Origin: Hydractinia symbiolongicarpus
Lineage: Eukaryota > Cnidaria > Hydrozoa > Anthoathecata > Hydractiniidae
Assembly: GCF_029227915.1 (NCBI RefSeq)
Contig: NC_079878.1
Location: 23,773,501 to 23,837,500 of the forward strand
Direction of reading: 5' to 3'
DNA length: 64,000 nucleotides
Shown one piece after another: positions 22,999-33,776 of the stretch; position 1 is the first letter of the stretch; each line of letters opens with the position of its first letter. The notes below the pieces were generated by a model. That model did no database searches. It was not told where the DNA came from and saw only the letters and a program-made list of their open reading frames with translations. The translations under genes were made by a program, and so were the position numbers.

Positions 22999-23284
22999 AC
23001 ATTAAAAAATTCATTAAAAGTGTATTGTTTTGACTTTCATTAACCTAATAGCCCCCTTAAAGTTAGACTTAAGATTAAATATAACGTTTTTATCCAGCTG
23101 GTTCACGTAAAGGGAGGATATTGCGCTAAAAGTTGAAAACCTCTACAACTCGAATGTCTCCATAACTCGAACGATTTCCTTTTCCCCGTGGCTGTTCGAG
23201 TTATGGAGACTCTACTGTATTTGCGAGAGGCATTTTCTACAAAGCCAGATAGTACAACGTAAGTGTGATTCAATACACTTTCAG

Positions 23285-24219
23285 ATGCATTTTTACCTTG
23301 CTCAAGCTGATGACATCAATCCACACGTCAATGTTTCGTATAGCACTGTCAATTTCTTTAGTGTTGAAGAACGATATATTTATTTTATCTCTGATCCTCC
23401 ACATTTGATAAAAACAGCTCGTAATTATTTGTCTAACTCAGGTGCTGGTGGATGTACACGGTTTATGTGAAATGGTAGAATGTTTATGGTTTGGAATCAC
23501 ATAGCTGATATATTCTATGAAGATCGTGAATGTGGTTTACACCTTCTCCCAAAGTTATCGTATGACCACATAAAATTGTCATCTTTTTCTGTGATGAATG
23601 TAAAGTTAGCAGCCCAAGTCTTGAGTTCCATAGTCAGTACTGTGCTGAATAATTTTGTACCACCTGAAGCTGCTGGTACTGCCAAATTTTGTGTAATGAT
23701 GGATGGATTTTTTGATATTCTCAAAATTAGAAACACACAAGAATACAAGCACAAAAGAAAACCATTTCTTGCTCCATTTACAGATATCAATGATACTCGC
23801 TTTGTGTGGTTACGTCAGGTTTTTCTCCAATATTTTGATGATTGGCTACAAACCATTGAAGATCGACCAGGTAATTATTCTAAAAACGCAAAGCCCAACA
23901 TTTTTATATCTTGGCAAACACATGAAGGTATTAAGATTACTGTTAATTCGATCATCGAGTTGACTCAGTACTTACTGAATAATAATGTGCCTTATGTTCT
24001 TACTGAACGTTATGACAAGATCCTTTAGAAAATTATTTTGGTCGGCAAAGATCTATGGGAGCACGAAAAGACAACCCTTCAATGAGAGACTTTGGCTACA
24101 ATGACAACACCATCAAGAACCAGAAAATTTTCAAACCTATATCTGGTAATGCAGTTAATCATGTTGTAGGTGATTTTAATGATGAACCTGTACCATGCAG
24201 AAAAAAGAGGAAACACTGA
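23285..24219 (+). pseudogene. P-type transposase, C-terminal half, broken
   Basis: Order of motifs matches THAP9/P-element transposases: ISDPPHLIKTARN, then after a TGA at 23468 (a Trp codon position) GRMFMVWNHIADIF, LSYDHIKLSSFSVMNVKLAAQ, DGFFDILKIRNT, and QDPLENYFGRQRS. The last block is one base out of frame (indel just before 24016), and the protein ends in basic KKRKH at TGA 24217-24219. The region between the THAP exon and this half, including the first catalytic Asp and GTP-binding part, is missing: donor 23259 and the next acceptor-like TTTCAG are only 26 bases apart. Inactive through deletion, nonsense and frameshift. Confidence 0.8.
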
Positions 24220-24890
24220 AGAAGAAGCAATACTAACAACAAAACGGTTATTTTTATAGCCACACATTCTTATAAAAACATTATTATTTGGTAGAAAACT
24301 AGCTACTAGCTACAGAGCTACAACTTTCCTTCACAGCAAATATTTCTACCTTGGTGTAAGTATAAAGTTGATGTACTTAACAGTAAGTTATTACCTTTTA
24401 TAAGTATCTTTCGGCTAGCTAGGATTTACACAAACATCCCCATTCGGTTCACTTGCAGTTTGCTTCTAGTCAAAATGCAAATCTACAAGCTAATGTTTGT
24501 TTTTAATTAGTTTTCGAAACAGATCCGCCAATTATTAGAGAGATAATAACTATCACCGTAAGAATGTTGAGCTCCGTGTTTTTATAAGTACAGCATAATT
24601 AAACAGAATGCCGGTGAAGGTTTTTTCAACCATGAAAACTTAGTTGAATAAGGAGCAAGTATTGCTTGATACTTTATGACTCTCAGAATTTGACCTGGAC
24701 ATAGTTATGATCATATTCATACTAGCTACAATTTTTTTAAAAGTATAGTATATATTTAAAAAAAATTGTGAAAACATCAGAAATTCAAGATTGGAAACTA
24801 CAGCTAGCTCACTAGCTACAGCTATGCCAACATAATGATTTTTTATAAATGTGTAGCTATAAAAATAGCTGTTTTTTATGTGATAGCCAT
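24220..24890. other. Intergenic spacer between the convergent genes of the P-type element
   Basis: AT-rich, with GCTAGCTAC/GCTAGCTAG repeats. Likely 3' untranslated sequence of both genes. Confidence 0.4.
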
Positions 24891-24891
24891 T

Positions 24892-26092
24892 TTAATAATG
24901 ACCTTGATCCAGTGATGATGTCTTTTTCTTCAGCTCAGTGCGCAGTGATTTTGATTTCTTAGCATCAGATGCTATTTTGTGTAATTGCTGTTTATCTTTG
25001 ACATAAGAAAAAGTTCTTACTCCGACAAACAACAAAATCAGATCTTCTAACAAGTTCAAAGAAACCTCATTTTTCAATGACTCAGTGCAAAGCTGCAGAA
25101 TTTTGTAGAAATTAGACTTCATCAGACAAGAAACTATTTCTTTACTGTCAATTTTGCAGCAGCTTTTGCTGGTGTATGAACGAAAAAGTTCTTCAGCAGA
25201 TGTAAATATTAAAACCACTTCCTTTTTAACCTTCCATAAGCCACCACTGTCCCTAGCATTGACTAATTTGTTTTGTGGTATATCTTGTGTGTCCTCAGAT
25301 GTTCCTGCCAACAGGATAGCTAGATATTGTTGGTGGTATATGTGTTGTAAGGTCTTTCTTGACGAGAAGCTTATACGACGATACATGGTACTTAAGACAT
25401 ATCCACCAAGATAAGATATCACAGATAGTTCTTTCTCTGAAAAAGTGTATGATGACTTATTTGACACTTCCAGGAGATCGTCTTTGTATGTTGAACCATA
25501 CAAGTGACACAAAACTAGATTTGCTAAATCAAATCCCAACAGTACGCTACAGTTGGGACTCAAGCTTGAACCAAAGGGATGCTCTATATCCAAAATATTC
25601 TTATAAAACAACGGATAAAACTTTTCAGCATCCCCACTGAACGATTTTATAAGCTCTTTCACAAGAGCATAAGACGGTAAAACATTGTCAAGGCCACCAA
25701 CTTTGAACATTTTGAATTCATTGGTGATTTCTGATGGGTAACATTCATCACCAGCCAATATGGACCAGCTTCTTCCATATATTTTTTAAAATACAGTGGA
25801 TGTAACATCTTCTCAGCTTCCTTGAAATCTCAATCACCCGATCCTGCAGAGTCACCTTTGTCGTCGTCACTATGTTTTGCGTTGGTGTGGCGTGTTAATC
25901 CTCTTTTAGAAACACAAACTTTAGGACACAAACTACAGCTAAAGGTGACTTTTGTGTTCTCTTCCGGTATGTAACAACTGTGGTTAGTTCCACGTCAAAA
26001 TCTGAATTACTTACCAAAATGTCTTCATCTATAGCCTCCAATATAGCATTAAGGTCTTCACCATAAAGGAAATCTTCCTTCGCCGCAGCCAT
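24892..26092 (-). pseudogene. C2H2 zinc-finger protein gene convergent to the P-type transposase
   Basis: The N-terminal frame starts at 26092 (MAAAKEDFLYGED). About 45 codons on, a frame change leads to a C2H2 finger, CSLCPKVCVSKRGLTRHTNAKH (C-x2-C-x12-H-x4-H), then TGA at about 25830 and another frame change near 25760. The long frame 25758-24892 (289 codons) includes SYLGGYVL, KLVNARDSGGLW and a C-terminal lysine-rich tail. The RDSGGLW block resembles P-type transposase 'RGGL' regions and, from memory, proteins repeated in cnidarian genomes. It lies inside the 8-bp duplication, so it belongs to the element. The function is unknown; it may be a partner or a repressor. Confidence 0.6.
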
Positions 26093-26164
26093 TTTACAAC
26101 ATTCAGTCCCCTTACTTTCGGACCACCCGTTCTAGGTCAGGTACTTTTGCCGTAGCGACCCGAA

Positions 26165-26198
26165 ATGGCCGATTACCCAGACTCTCCCTTGTGACTAT
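26165..26198 (-). repeat. Right terminal inverted repeat of the P-type element
   Basis: Reads inward ATAGTCACAAGGGAGAG then TCTGGGTAATCGGCC. It abuts GATCAGAC. Confidence 0.7.
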
Positions 26199-26429
26199 GA
26201 TCAGACTTTAGAATCAGATACTCGTGGAAACATTTCGTCTGGTCGCAGCGGCCAGGCAGGATGTAGAAAGAGCAGGTTTGCCAGGCGCCAATCAAACAAA
26301 TTGCTTGTTTTTTTTATTTTAATTTTTGATTTTTTTCGACATTTTATTTTAAAATTATCTTTATGTTATTAGTACATCTTTAAACATTTATGGTGTATTT
26401 GTTTGTTTTATATATTTTTTGAAATACTA

Positions 26430-27020
26430 GCTGGGCCCTGCGTCAGACGCCGGATGTAGCCGTACGAAAAAAATGCATTCGCACCTTCTTTGTTGGTCAC
26501 CCCTTCTCTATGTAATATGTTTTCCCAACAATACACCATCGTAATGCAACTTATCACGAATCTTTAAAGTTTTAAAATTATAACAGAATTAAGGTCTCCC
26601 CAAATGTACAAAACAAGTAATGTGTGAAAATTATAACTTTAACAATACTGTGCTACATTTAACATTGATAGGAGAGAAACGAACACGTTTTAGCATATCA
26701 ATTTATTAAATATTATTGCTTGTGGTGTAGCGATATTTCGGAAATGTTGTATTATACCTGCGATATGACTAAAAATGTTGTGAAATTTAAAATATCTAAG
26801 ATTTGACCATAAAGTTGGATCTTACAAGTTTAAAAACAAATAAAGAAATAAATGTAGGCGAAAGAAAAAAAAGTTATGAATACATCTGCTTAGAATTAAC
26901 AGCAATAAAAATAGATCCAAAGTGCGATTCCCTGGTATTAATATTTAGAATAGCCAGGAGACCCAGCGTCGAAACTCCGGGTTAATCCACAAGTAACTGT
27001 GTTACCCGGCGTTAAACGCC
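26430..27020. repeat. GC-rich palindromic termini of an interspersed repeat
   Basis: GGGCCCTGCGTCAGACGCCGG (about 26434), GAGACCCAGCGTCGAAACTCCGGG (about 26959) and TTACCCGGCGTTAAACGCCCGG (about 27003) are related hairpin-forming segments; a similar one occurs inverted at about 15970-16005. They look like ends of another non-autonomous, Helitron-like family. The frame at 26803-26985 inside is not supported. Confidence 0.4.
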
Positions 27021-27149
27021 CGGAAGAGCGATTACTAAGAATCGTACACTGTGTCACACATTCAGGTGGAGCTTTTTAGTATAGTATGTCGTAAATCGAG
27101 TGAGGCGCACAACATTATGGTATTTCCAGTGTGATATATTTTTCAGAAA

Positions 27150-27770
27150 ATAAAACTTTCCACAACTTTAGCTGAAATAAAAACACGGTTTACAACTCGT
27201 TGGTACCCTGTACCGCTGAAAGTTCAAAAATTAATGTTACTCCGCGCTGAGTGCTTAGTACAGGCAAAAAATGGCGCACATCCATATACGTATAATAGGC
27301 TTTTAGTCCTAATAGTCTTTATCGCAACTTCAGTTACACGGAAACACAGGAAACAGCCATCATTAACATTGGAAAGAGCGCTTAGTACAGGTAAACTGTG
27401 TCGTCAATGCATTTAGACGTAATACTCTTTTAAAGAAAACCGTGTTGCAGCTTCGGTTTACATAAAAAAGCAGGATGCTCTCTGTAACACTTGGCTAAGC
27501 GCTTACTACATGCAGGTTAATCGTGTTGCATTTTCATATAGGCGTCCTTCCCCTTTTTTAAAAAAACTTGAATCACAACTTGAATTTAAACAAAAAAAAC
27601 AGAAGACAATCTGTCGCTAACAACAGGCTTAGTTTAGGTAAACGGTGTTGCACATATCTATGGGCGTAATACCTTCTCAAAAAGCTTTATTGCAGCTTTG
27701 GTTTAAATAACAACACGAGAAACAGCCTGTTTTTACCCCGTCCAGCGAAAAAAATCACTCAACAATTTTA
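27150..27770. repeat. Degenerate minisatellite, period about 128 bp, 4-5 units
   Basis: Recurring landmarks: GCTTAGTACAGGCAAA (27252), GCTTAGTACAGGTAAAC (27379), GCTTACTACATGCAGGTTAA (27507), GCTTAGTTTAGGTAAAC (27635). Each is followed by TGTTGCA, a GGCGTAATAC-like block and TTGCAGCTTCGGTTTA. Spacing is 127-129 bp. Non-coding. Confidence 0.7.
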
Positions 27771-28664
27771 TTTTGCGGATTAAGACTTCATGACAGTAAC
27801 AAAAAAGTCCCGCTACCTACTAACTGCATTTAGCATCTGAAATATTGATTAAGAATTATGTTGTAGACAGCCAAAGTGCTTTTAGCTACTTTCACTCTTC
27901 AGCCAGAAGAAGCTAAAGAGATAGCTAAAGAGCTAGAACCACAACATAAAAATAATAAATTACCAAACTTTAAAAAAATAAGAATAAATAAGTCTAGCTT
28001 CGGCAGGATGCTGCTTCGCTAAAATCTTGAAATTGGTTTGTTTCAGACTTACACATGGCAAAAAAACGTGATGATATCTTCATTCTAACATGTGGAAACA
28101 TAGACACAATGAAGAGAATATCTTAAACGTCGATATAACTAAAATTTAGGCAATTAAATAATTATACCAACCCCACCAAGTAATTAAAAGAGAAAAAAGG
28201 AGTGTGTTCAATATGGCGTGCTTCAGCTCGGCCCTTAATAGGAACATCTCGTACCTTAACCCTTAGAGCTCGGTTTAGTTGAACTAAATCTGACTCGTTA
28301 AAAACATTACTGGAAATGAAAATTTGAAGGAGTATCCAGGTTAGGTCATCAAATGATATTAAAATAAAGTTAATAACAATATTTGTGATCAAATTCGTAA
28401 CGCAGTCTGTATTCTTTTCCAATTTCACGAATATCAACATACGCACACAGCCGGCGTAGCGCTAGGTAGCGGTGTCAGGTCGGGCTTTAAAAGTCGTGAC
28501 GTCACGGCAATCGGTTAAAAATCAGTCGAAGAAAAAGAAGAAAGAGGAGGAGAAGAAAAAGACCGTCGTTTTAATAAGATCTCGGATGTAATTCAAAATC
28601 TTAATAAGAATTAAGAGACCATAATCTTACCAACTGTCATAATCTTACCAAAATCCCTATAAAT
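27771..28664. other. Non-coding stretch with a CRE-like palindrome
   Basis: GTGACGTCAC (about 28496) is a full cAMP-response-element palindrome, followed by a purine-rich tract (28528-28560). No supported gene. Confidence 0.35.
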
Positions 28665-28912
28665 ATCCTAAATTGCGTACTTGTTTTAAACGTACTTAGT
28701 GTTCTGACATTAAAAGTTTTTATGACCACGAAGAAGCAAGACGTATTTTTAATACCGTGCTTTTAAAGCGATACTACCAATTACAGCTGAAAAATTCAAA
28801 TTGGAATCAGCCAACACTAGGGGTTGATTGAAAACATGAGGTAGTGTTTGTGGTAGTGTTTTGGATAGAAGTTTTATTTTAATGATTAGATAGTTATGGG
28901 CTCTTCTTTGCT
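28665..28912. repeat. Dispersed repeat, paired with 16035-16285
   Basis: Same ordered blocks as the 16-kb copy, with an extra AAAAATTCAAATTGGAATC insertion. Confidence 0.65.
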
Positions 28913-29734
28913 ACTGACCAGTTCAACAAAAATTCGACAAGTGAACGTTAAATTGCAGTGCATCTTGTTATTTTGAGATGAGCAAGCGATTTTTCAAATC
29001 GAGCATTAAAAGCATCTTATGACCATACAACTTGGTTTGCCTTTATAAAGTGATATTCTTGATTGTTAGATTGACAAACTCCTCGTTACTGTCCGAGTAC
29101 GCTTTTCATATTCTTGGATCTACAAATAGAATAAAAACGATTTACCTTTTAGTCGGAATGTTAATTCTGAGATTGTTTCTCTTCAAACGAAGTGCTATTT
29201 TCGAGTACTTCGGTATCATTCTGCCTGTTAGCACTTCATTACTTACTCTTTTGAGATGATGAATATTAGTTAATTTTAACGGCACCGCCAAAAGATTTAG
29301 CAGCCACACTTGTGGTACCTGGTCATGAAGTTTTAGCACCTAAACTTAAAATTAGACCGCCATATAAGGCAAATGTTTGACGAATTGAGTCTAGCTAAAG
29401 CTTTTGTTGGTAAATTTTCTAGTACCACAGCCCTTAAAGCCTCTAATGGCGATGTAATTGAGGGCTCTTTCGAAACGAACATCGTTTTGATGTTCAATCT
29501 TTGAAAACCGCCAATTTTGTATCGTGTTTTACTTGTATTCAATTGTATGTTAAAATTATTATTAGGTTCAGATTGTCTCGCTTACGTATTTTTTGCCTGT
29601 CCTGCCATGAGTACCAGCTGCCATCTTGTTTCCACCATCAATTAGCACCGTCGTAAGTTCAGCGAGCGCAGACACTAGTGGGATTGATCCATAATTTGCT
29701 CAGCAATATCAACATAGTTTTAATCATAATCGTT
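28913..29734. other. Region with weak coding-like frames only
   Basis: A minus-strand frame at 29333-29542 (ITSPLEALRAVVLENLPTKA) is mildly protein-like but short and followed by stops. I do not recognise it. Confidence 0.3.
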
Positions 29735-30648
29735 CCCGGCCGGCACACCAACGTCGCAGAGACGTTGTAGCGATGTCGAGTTTTACGTCGGTGCGACGTT
29801 CGCTTAACGTCAGAATGGAAATTTGCGTAGACGTCGGAGTTTGACGTCTGTACGACGTCAGAGCACAACGTCCTATCGACGTCGTGGCTACGTCGTATAG
29901 ACGTCTACGGACCTTTTACAGACGTATAACTGTAACGTTAGGTGACGTTACAGTGACTAAGCTGCGATTTTAACAGACGTAACAAAGAGGCTCTTAAAAA
30001 CAAAAAGTGATTTTTAAATTTATTTTCTTTTATAATCAACTAGTATTCACATTTGTTAAAATACACTAGTATCAGAAGACACTTGATAACTCATATTTAT
30101 TTACAATACCTTTATGTTCTCAAGCATAAACATATTTCATCACCTCTGCATTTTTCACGTGCGTCTTCAGTATCGAAACTTTTCATCGACTTTTTCTTCC
30201 ATTTGCTATAGAAAGAAAGTAAAGGTATTAAAATATGATCTAACTAGTGATATAAATTGCAAAGAGAATTTGTCACAGAGCGAAGATACACACTTTTTAT
30301 ATAAGAACATTTTTCGGAAATGACAAGATGTGTAATTGCAAAGCTAGGTGTTCAAAGAAAAATATATTAACAGATTTTAACAGATTTAGCAAAATATAGT
30401 AAGGTAAAAATATATATTATATAAGCAATAAAAATAAAACTAGTTAAAAAGTCTTAAAATTAGCTAAAACTGCCAGATAGTGTGTGAGATGATAGAATAA
30501 ACAGCAAATGTCTGTTTATGGAACTAACAGGTTACAAATAAAGTATCACAGCTGAAGTAAAGTCTCCGCAGGAAAAATAAGCACGTTAAATCAAACAGAA
30601 CACTCTGTACTATCAAATGGAGTATGGGACTATCGGATATAAATCAAA

Positions 30649-32634
30649 TCAAAGGTTAAAAATCTTCAAAACATTTTTCCTAAACAAATTAAAATTTTCA
30701 ATTTTACGAATATTTAATGGTAGCTCGTTGTATAGTGTAACACCCATTGAAAAGAAACCAGATTTTGCATATTTGAGTTTTGTGAATGGAATTTGTAATT
30801 TATAACCATCATTTCTTGTCCCCCTACCATGGGACTGTACTTTGAAGTAATCAATAAAGTTTGCACACGTTTTCCTTTCTAAACATTTTCGCACAAGTAG
30901 AATTGATTGTTTCTTCAATACGTTTTCAACAGGTGGTTGGCTTGTTCCAGTGACCGTTTCAGCTAGATTATCAATGGATTTAGGCTTATTTCTTTGCGTT
31001 TGGCTTAAATTTAAGTTTACCGTACAGTTGTATGTTATGCAAGGAAGAATCATTCCATTGTAAATCTTTCTTTTTGACGAATCTTCGAGATAACTATGAA
31101 GAGAAGACAACATACGTAATTTGGATACTGAACGCTTGTAGATTTTATCAAAATTAGTAGAGAGTGAAAGTGAACTATCCAACGTAGTTCCCAAGTATTT
31201 GTATGTTTCAGCAGCCTGTATCTCAGTGTCATCAAACAACAAGGACATATTTTTACCACAGGATGATAGTTTTTTCGAGGTACCAAAAAGCATAGTTTCG
31301 GTTTTGCCTTTATTCAAGTTGATAACTAGCTAGTTGATTTGGAAATATGTTGAAATCAACTTCAAGTCCTTATTTAGCTGGTACTCGATTGATTCCTTGT
31401 TCTTTCCCTCAACATAAACCACAGTGTCATCAGCAAAGTTCAAAGAATGCGTGCTTTTTAAGCATTTCTCAAAATCATTGAAATAAATCAAGAAAAGAAG
31501 AGGTCCCAAGATTGACCCTTGGGGCACTCCACAGGTGATCTTCATACGTTCTGATTTACACTTCTCAACAATACAGTATTGCTCCCTATTGAAAAGGTAG
31601 TCAGCGAACCAATTTCGAGCAGAACCTCTGATTCCAACACTTTTCAACTTTTCCAGGAGAATGGAATGGTTTAAAGTATCAAAAGCCTTGGATAAGTCAA
31701 TATAAAGTGCACCTACCAAGTTGCCTTTGTCGACAGCTTTGCGAATATTGTCTGTCAGCAGGATGGTAGTTAGCTCAGTTGAACCTCTTTTCCGATAACC
31801 GAACTGATTTTCTGATAAGATGTTGTTACTCTCGGGGTAATCAGATAGTTGTTTATGGACAGCTTTCTCGAGGATTTTTGATAAGGAAGAAAGTACAAAA
31901 ATCGGTCGATAATTGTTGTTGTTGTCAGTTGCACCTCCTTTGTGAGTTGGGGTAATTTTCGCAATTTTCGACTTAGTTGGAACCAGTCCAGTGGAAATCG
32001 ACATATTGATGAGGTGAGCTAATGGACCCGATAGGGGTTGGGCAGCATCTTTCAGGATTCCTGGAGGTAGGTTGTCACAATCAGCAGCTTTTCTCCGTTT
32101 TAGTGATCTCAGTTCTTTTTCCACAAATATTCGACTAACGTAGCCGAAAGTAAACACTTTTTCTGACGTAACAAGTTTTGGTGGTATCTTCCAGACGAAA
32201 TTTCTTAGCTTGAAAGCTTTGGATTTAATTGATTGTGCAATGTTTGTAAAAAACTTACACAATACGTTCGCAGTATTCAGGTTCTTTTCGTGATCGATGC
32301 TTGTAGTTGCAGAAGCTGGAGGATGTTCTTTTGTTGGAAATATTTCTTTAATGCATTTCCAAAACTTGGCCGGGTTTTTACAATTCTCGTGTAGAAGATA
32401 CTTGTGGTATTTCTGTTTTGCTTGTTTCACTTTGTTGTTACAAGAATTTTTAAGTCTTTTGTAAGTCGACCAGTCACATTCATTTTTCGATTTTCTCGCT
32501 TTGCGAAGCAACTTGTCTCTTGTGTTCATGAGCGCTTTCAAATCATAAGTAACCCATGGATAAGGCCTACCCTTGACACGTTTTGTGATGAGAGGTGCGT
32601 GTTTATCAGCAATCGATGTAAGTCCTTCTTTCAT
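30649..32634 (-). pseudogene. LINE reverse transcriptase and C-terminal domain
   Basis: The RT palm is clear: LYIDLSKAFDTLNHSILLEK (first catalytic Asp), CGVPQGSILGPLLFLIYFND and LNFADDTVVYV (F-A-D-D catalytic pair). Upstream is an RKARKSKNECDWSTYK linker, and downstream a conserved C-terminal region (ETYKYLGTTLD, HGRGTRNDGYKL, SGFFSMGVTLYNELPLNIR). A TAG at 31327-31329 interrupts the frame between FQIN and LVINLNKGKTE. Frame is otherwise kept for about 660 codons, so decay is moderate. Matches the CR1/L2 lineage in motif order; exact clade not determined. Confidence 0.85.
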
Positions 32635-32667
32635 GAAACTCCAAGCTCTATTAACATTTTGTGTTTC

Positions 32668-32865
32668 TTAAAATGGTTTCCAATTGAAATTTGCAACATC
32701 GAAAGAAAAGTCTGTGTGATTATATTTTGAAAAATCTCTGCATTCAATTGCTCTGAATTGTTCTTTACGACGGTTTAATTTTCGTACACATGCAACACAA
32801 TCATGATCACTTAGACTCAGGGGTATAACTTCAATACAATGAACATGAGAGAAATTGTTTGTTAT

Positions 32866-32908
<43 letters not shown>

Positions 32909-33774
32909 CAATTAAAGTTTGTGTGTCTTTTGTTACACGAGTTGGTGATTTAACGATTTATGTAAGTCCGTGAGTGACAAAAATATTTTTAATTTCTTTG
33001 TTATTCAATTTTATAAGAAAGTTTACATTCATATCTCCCAAGAGAAACGTTTCCATGGAGATTTTGTTAACTTTTGACAGCATATCGTTGAGAAAACTGT
33101 TGAAATCTTTTTTCAAGTAATTTGACGAATCGGGGGGTCTGCATATGCAACCAACTACAAAGTTTTTCCCTTTAAAAATCTCAATTTCAACCCAAATACA
33201 TTCAATTTCATAAGTTTCTAAATCTGGTCGTCTTTTCCATTTAATATCATCAGATAAATAGATAGCAACACCACCCCCAATACCGTCAGGGCGATCTTTG
33301 CGAATAAACTGAAACCTTCGCTTTTTAAAAAGTTCTGTGTTTGTTGTAGAGGTTGTATGTGTTTCGGATAGAGTTAGAATGAATTTTGATTTTTCGCTTG
33401 TAAACAAAGTTTGTAACATATCTTTTTTACCAAACAATCCCCTGATATTTTGATGAATCAGTTTTATTCCTCTCATGTTTGACAGCTCTTGAAAGTTCTT
33501 TTGAAATGGCCCTTGACATGATTCAATATCTCCACTACATAGAAGAAGCAACATAAACATCAAAGTTCTCTTTTGTAGTTTGGGAATTCTAAGATAGTGT
33601 CGTCGAAATTGCCTTTCTCCCAGTAAACATATTCCACATTTTCTCAATGAATTGTCTCTTCTTTCTGGTGAGTTATCATCACTAAAAGTTCTCATAATCA
33701 GAAGGCATGCTATCGCAAGGCATAAGCATAAAAATACGTCCTTTCTCGCCAACATCTTTACGGCTTTTTTGTAA
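32668..33774 (-). pseudogene. LINE endonuclease (APE-type) domain
   Basis: An N-terminal hydrophobic/basic stretch is followed by IKLIHQNIRGL, LTLSETHTTS, GIGGGVAIYLSDD, CICRPPDSS, LLGDMNVNFL and, after the microsatellite, LSLSDHDCV. These are the successive catalytic and substrate motifs of apurinic-type endonucleases of LINEs (N, E, Y/R, GD-N, SDH). Breaks: TAA at about 32958 in place of a Gln codon, an (AATC)n expansion that shifts frame at 32866-32903, and TAA at about 32668-32670 in place of a sense codon. The endonuclease nicks target DNA to prime reverse transcription. Confidence 0.85.
32866..32903. repeat. (AATC)n microsatellite inside the LINE reading frame
   Basis: About 9.5 copies. 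On the LINE sense strand it is (TTGA/TGAT)n, arising at the codons for Leu-Ile-Asp-Leu-Ile. It shifts the frame between the two endonuclease segments. Confidence 0.95.
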
Positions 33775-33776
33775 TA

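Larger units (their letters stand above)
20693..23217 (+). mobile_element. Tigger/pogo-type transposon, copy 1 (2,525 bp)
   Basis: It starts CAGTAGAGTCTCCATAACTC and ends with the inverse, TTATGGAGACTCTACTG, flanked by TA on both sides (Tc1/mariner target). Subterminal ATAACTCGAA/CTTAACTCGAAC motifs repeat several times at both ends, likely transposase sites. It holds transposase exon 1, an intron with an antisense HIRAN gene, and the end of exon 2. Compared with copy 2 it lacks about 0.4 kb spanning the intron acceptor and the first part of exon 2. The two copies are nearly identical where they overlap, so both are young. Confidence 0.9.
20500..23258 (+). pseudogene. THAP DNA-binding exon of the P-type transposase, split by Tigger copy 1
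   Basis: ATG at 20500 begins MVGANCLVFGC, with Cys6 and Cys11 as the first pair of a THAP C2CH zinc finger. After about 65 codons the frame is cut at a TA by Tigger. It resumes at 23218 and, with one TA removed, reads straight into LYICERHF, whose C-x2-H supplies the second zinc pair, then to a strong donor GTAAGTGT at 23259. So the insertion fell inside a THAP exon. THAP domains bind transposon ends. Only about 80 residues of the N-terminus survive before a probable internal deletion. Confidence 0.8.
20301..26206. mobile_element. P-type (THAP) DNA transposon with 8-bp target duplication
   Basis: GATCAGAC at 20301-20308 is repeated exactly at 26199-26206. Just inside are imperfect inverted ends: CTAGTCATAAG...AGTCTGGGTA on the left and, reading in from the right, ATAGTCACAAGGGAGAGTCTGGGTA. 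P elements make 8-bp duplications and encode THAP-domain transposases, as this one does. Net length is about 3.36 kb once the inserted Tigger (20693-23217) is removed. It holds a THAP exon, the C-terminal half of a P-type transposase, and a convergent minus-strand C2H2 gene. Both genes are broken, so the copy is inactive. Confidence 0.8.
30600..33774 (-). mobile_element. CR1/L2-like non-LTR retrotransposon (LINE), 5' side cut by Tigger copy 2
   Basis: Endonuclease followed by reverse transcriptase in the order and with the motifs of the Jockey/CR1/L2 group. The 3' end lies near 30600 after the stop at 30649. The 5' side is interrupted at 33775 by Tigger, and remaining 5' sequence probably continues after 35928 (tandem CAATACTTTACCAGCAA). 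Three in-frame stops plus one frameshifting microsatellite make it inactive. Confidence 0.85.

Noticed and set aside
24892-25758. Stand-alone host gene starting at 25758
   Set aside because: The apparent start is TTG; coding similarity continues upstream through frameshifts to a zinc finger, and the whole lies inside the P-type element's target duplication.
29032-29542. Small membrane-protein gene at 29.0-29.5 kb
   Set aside because: Short frames on both strands, no splice signals in phase, no recognisable domain.
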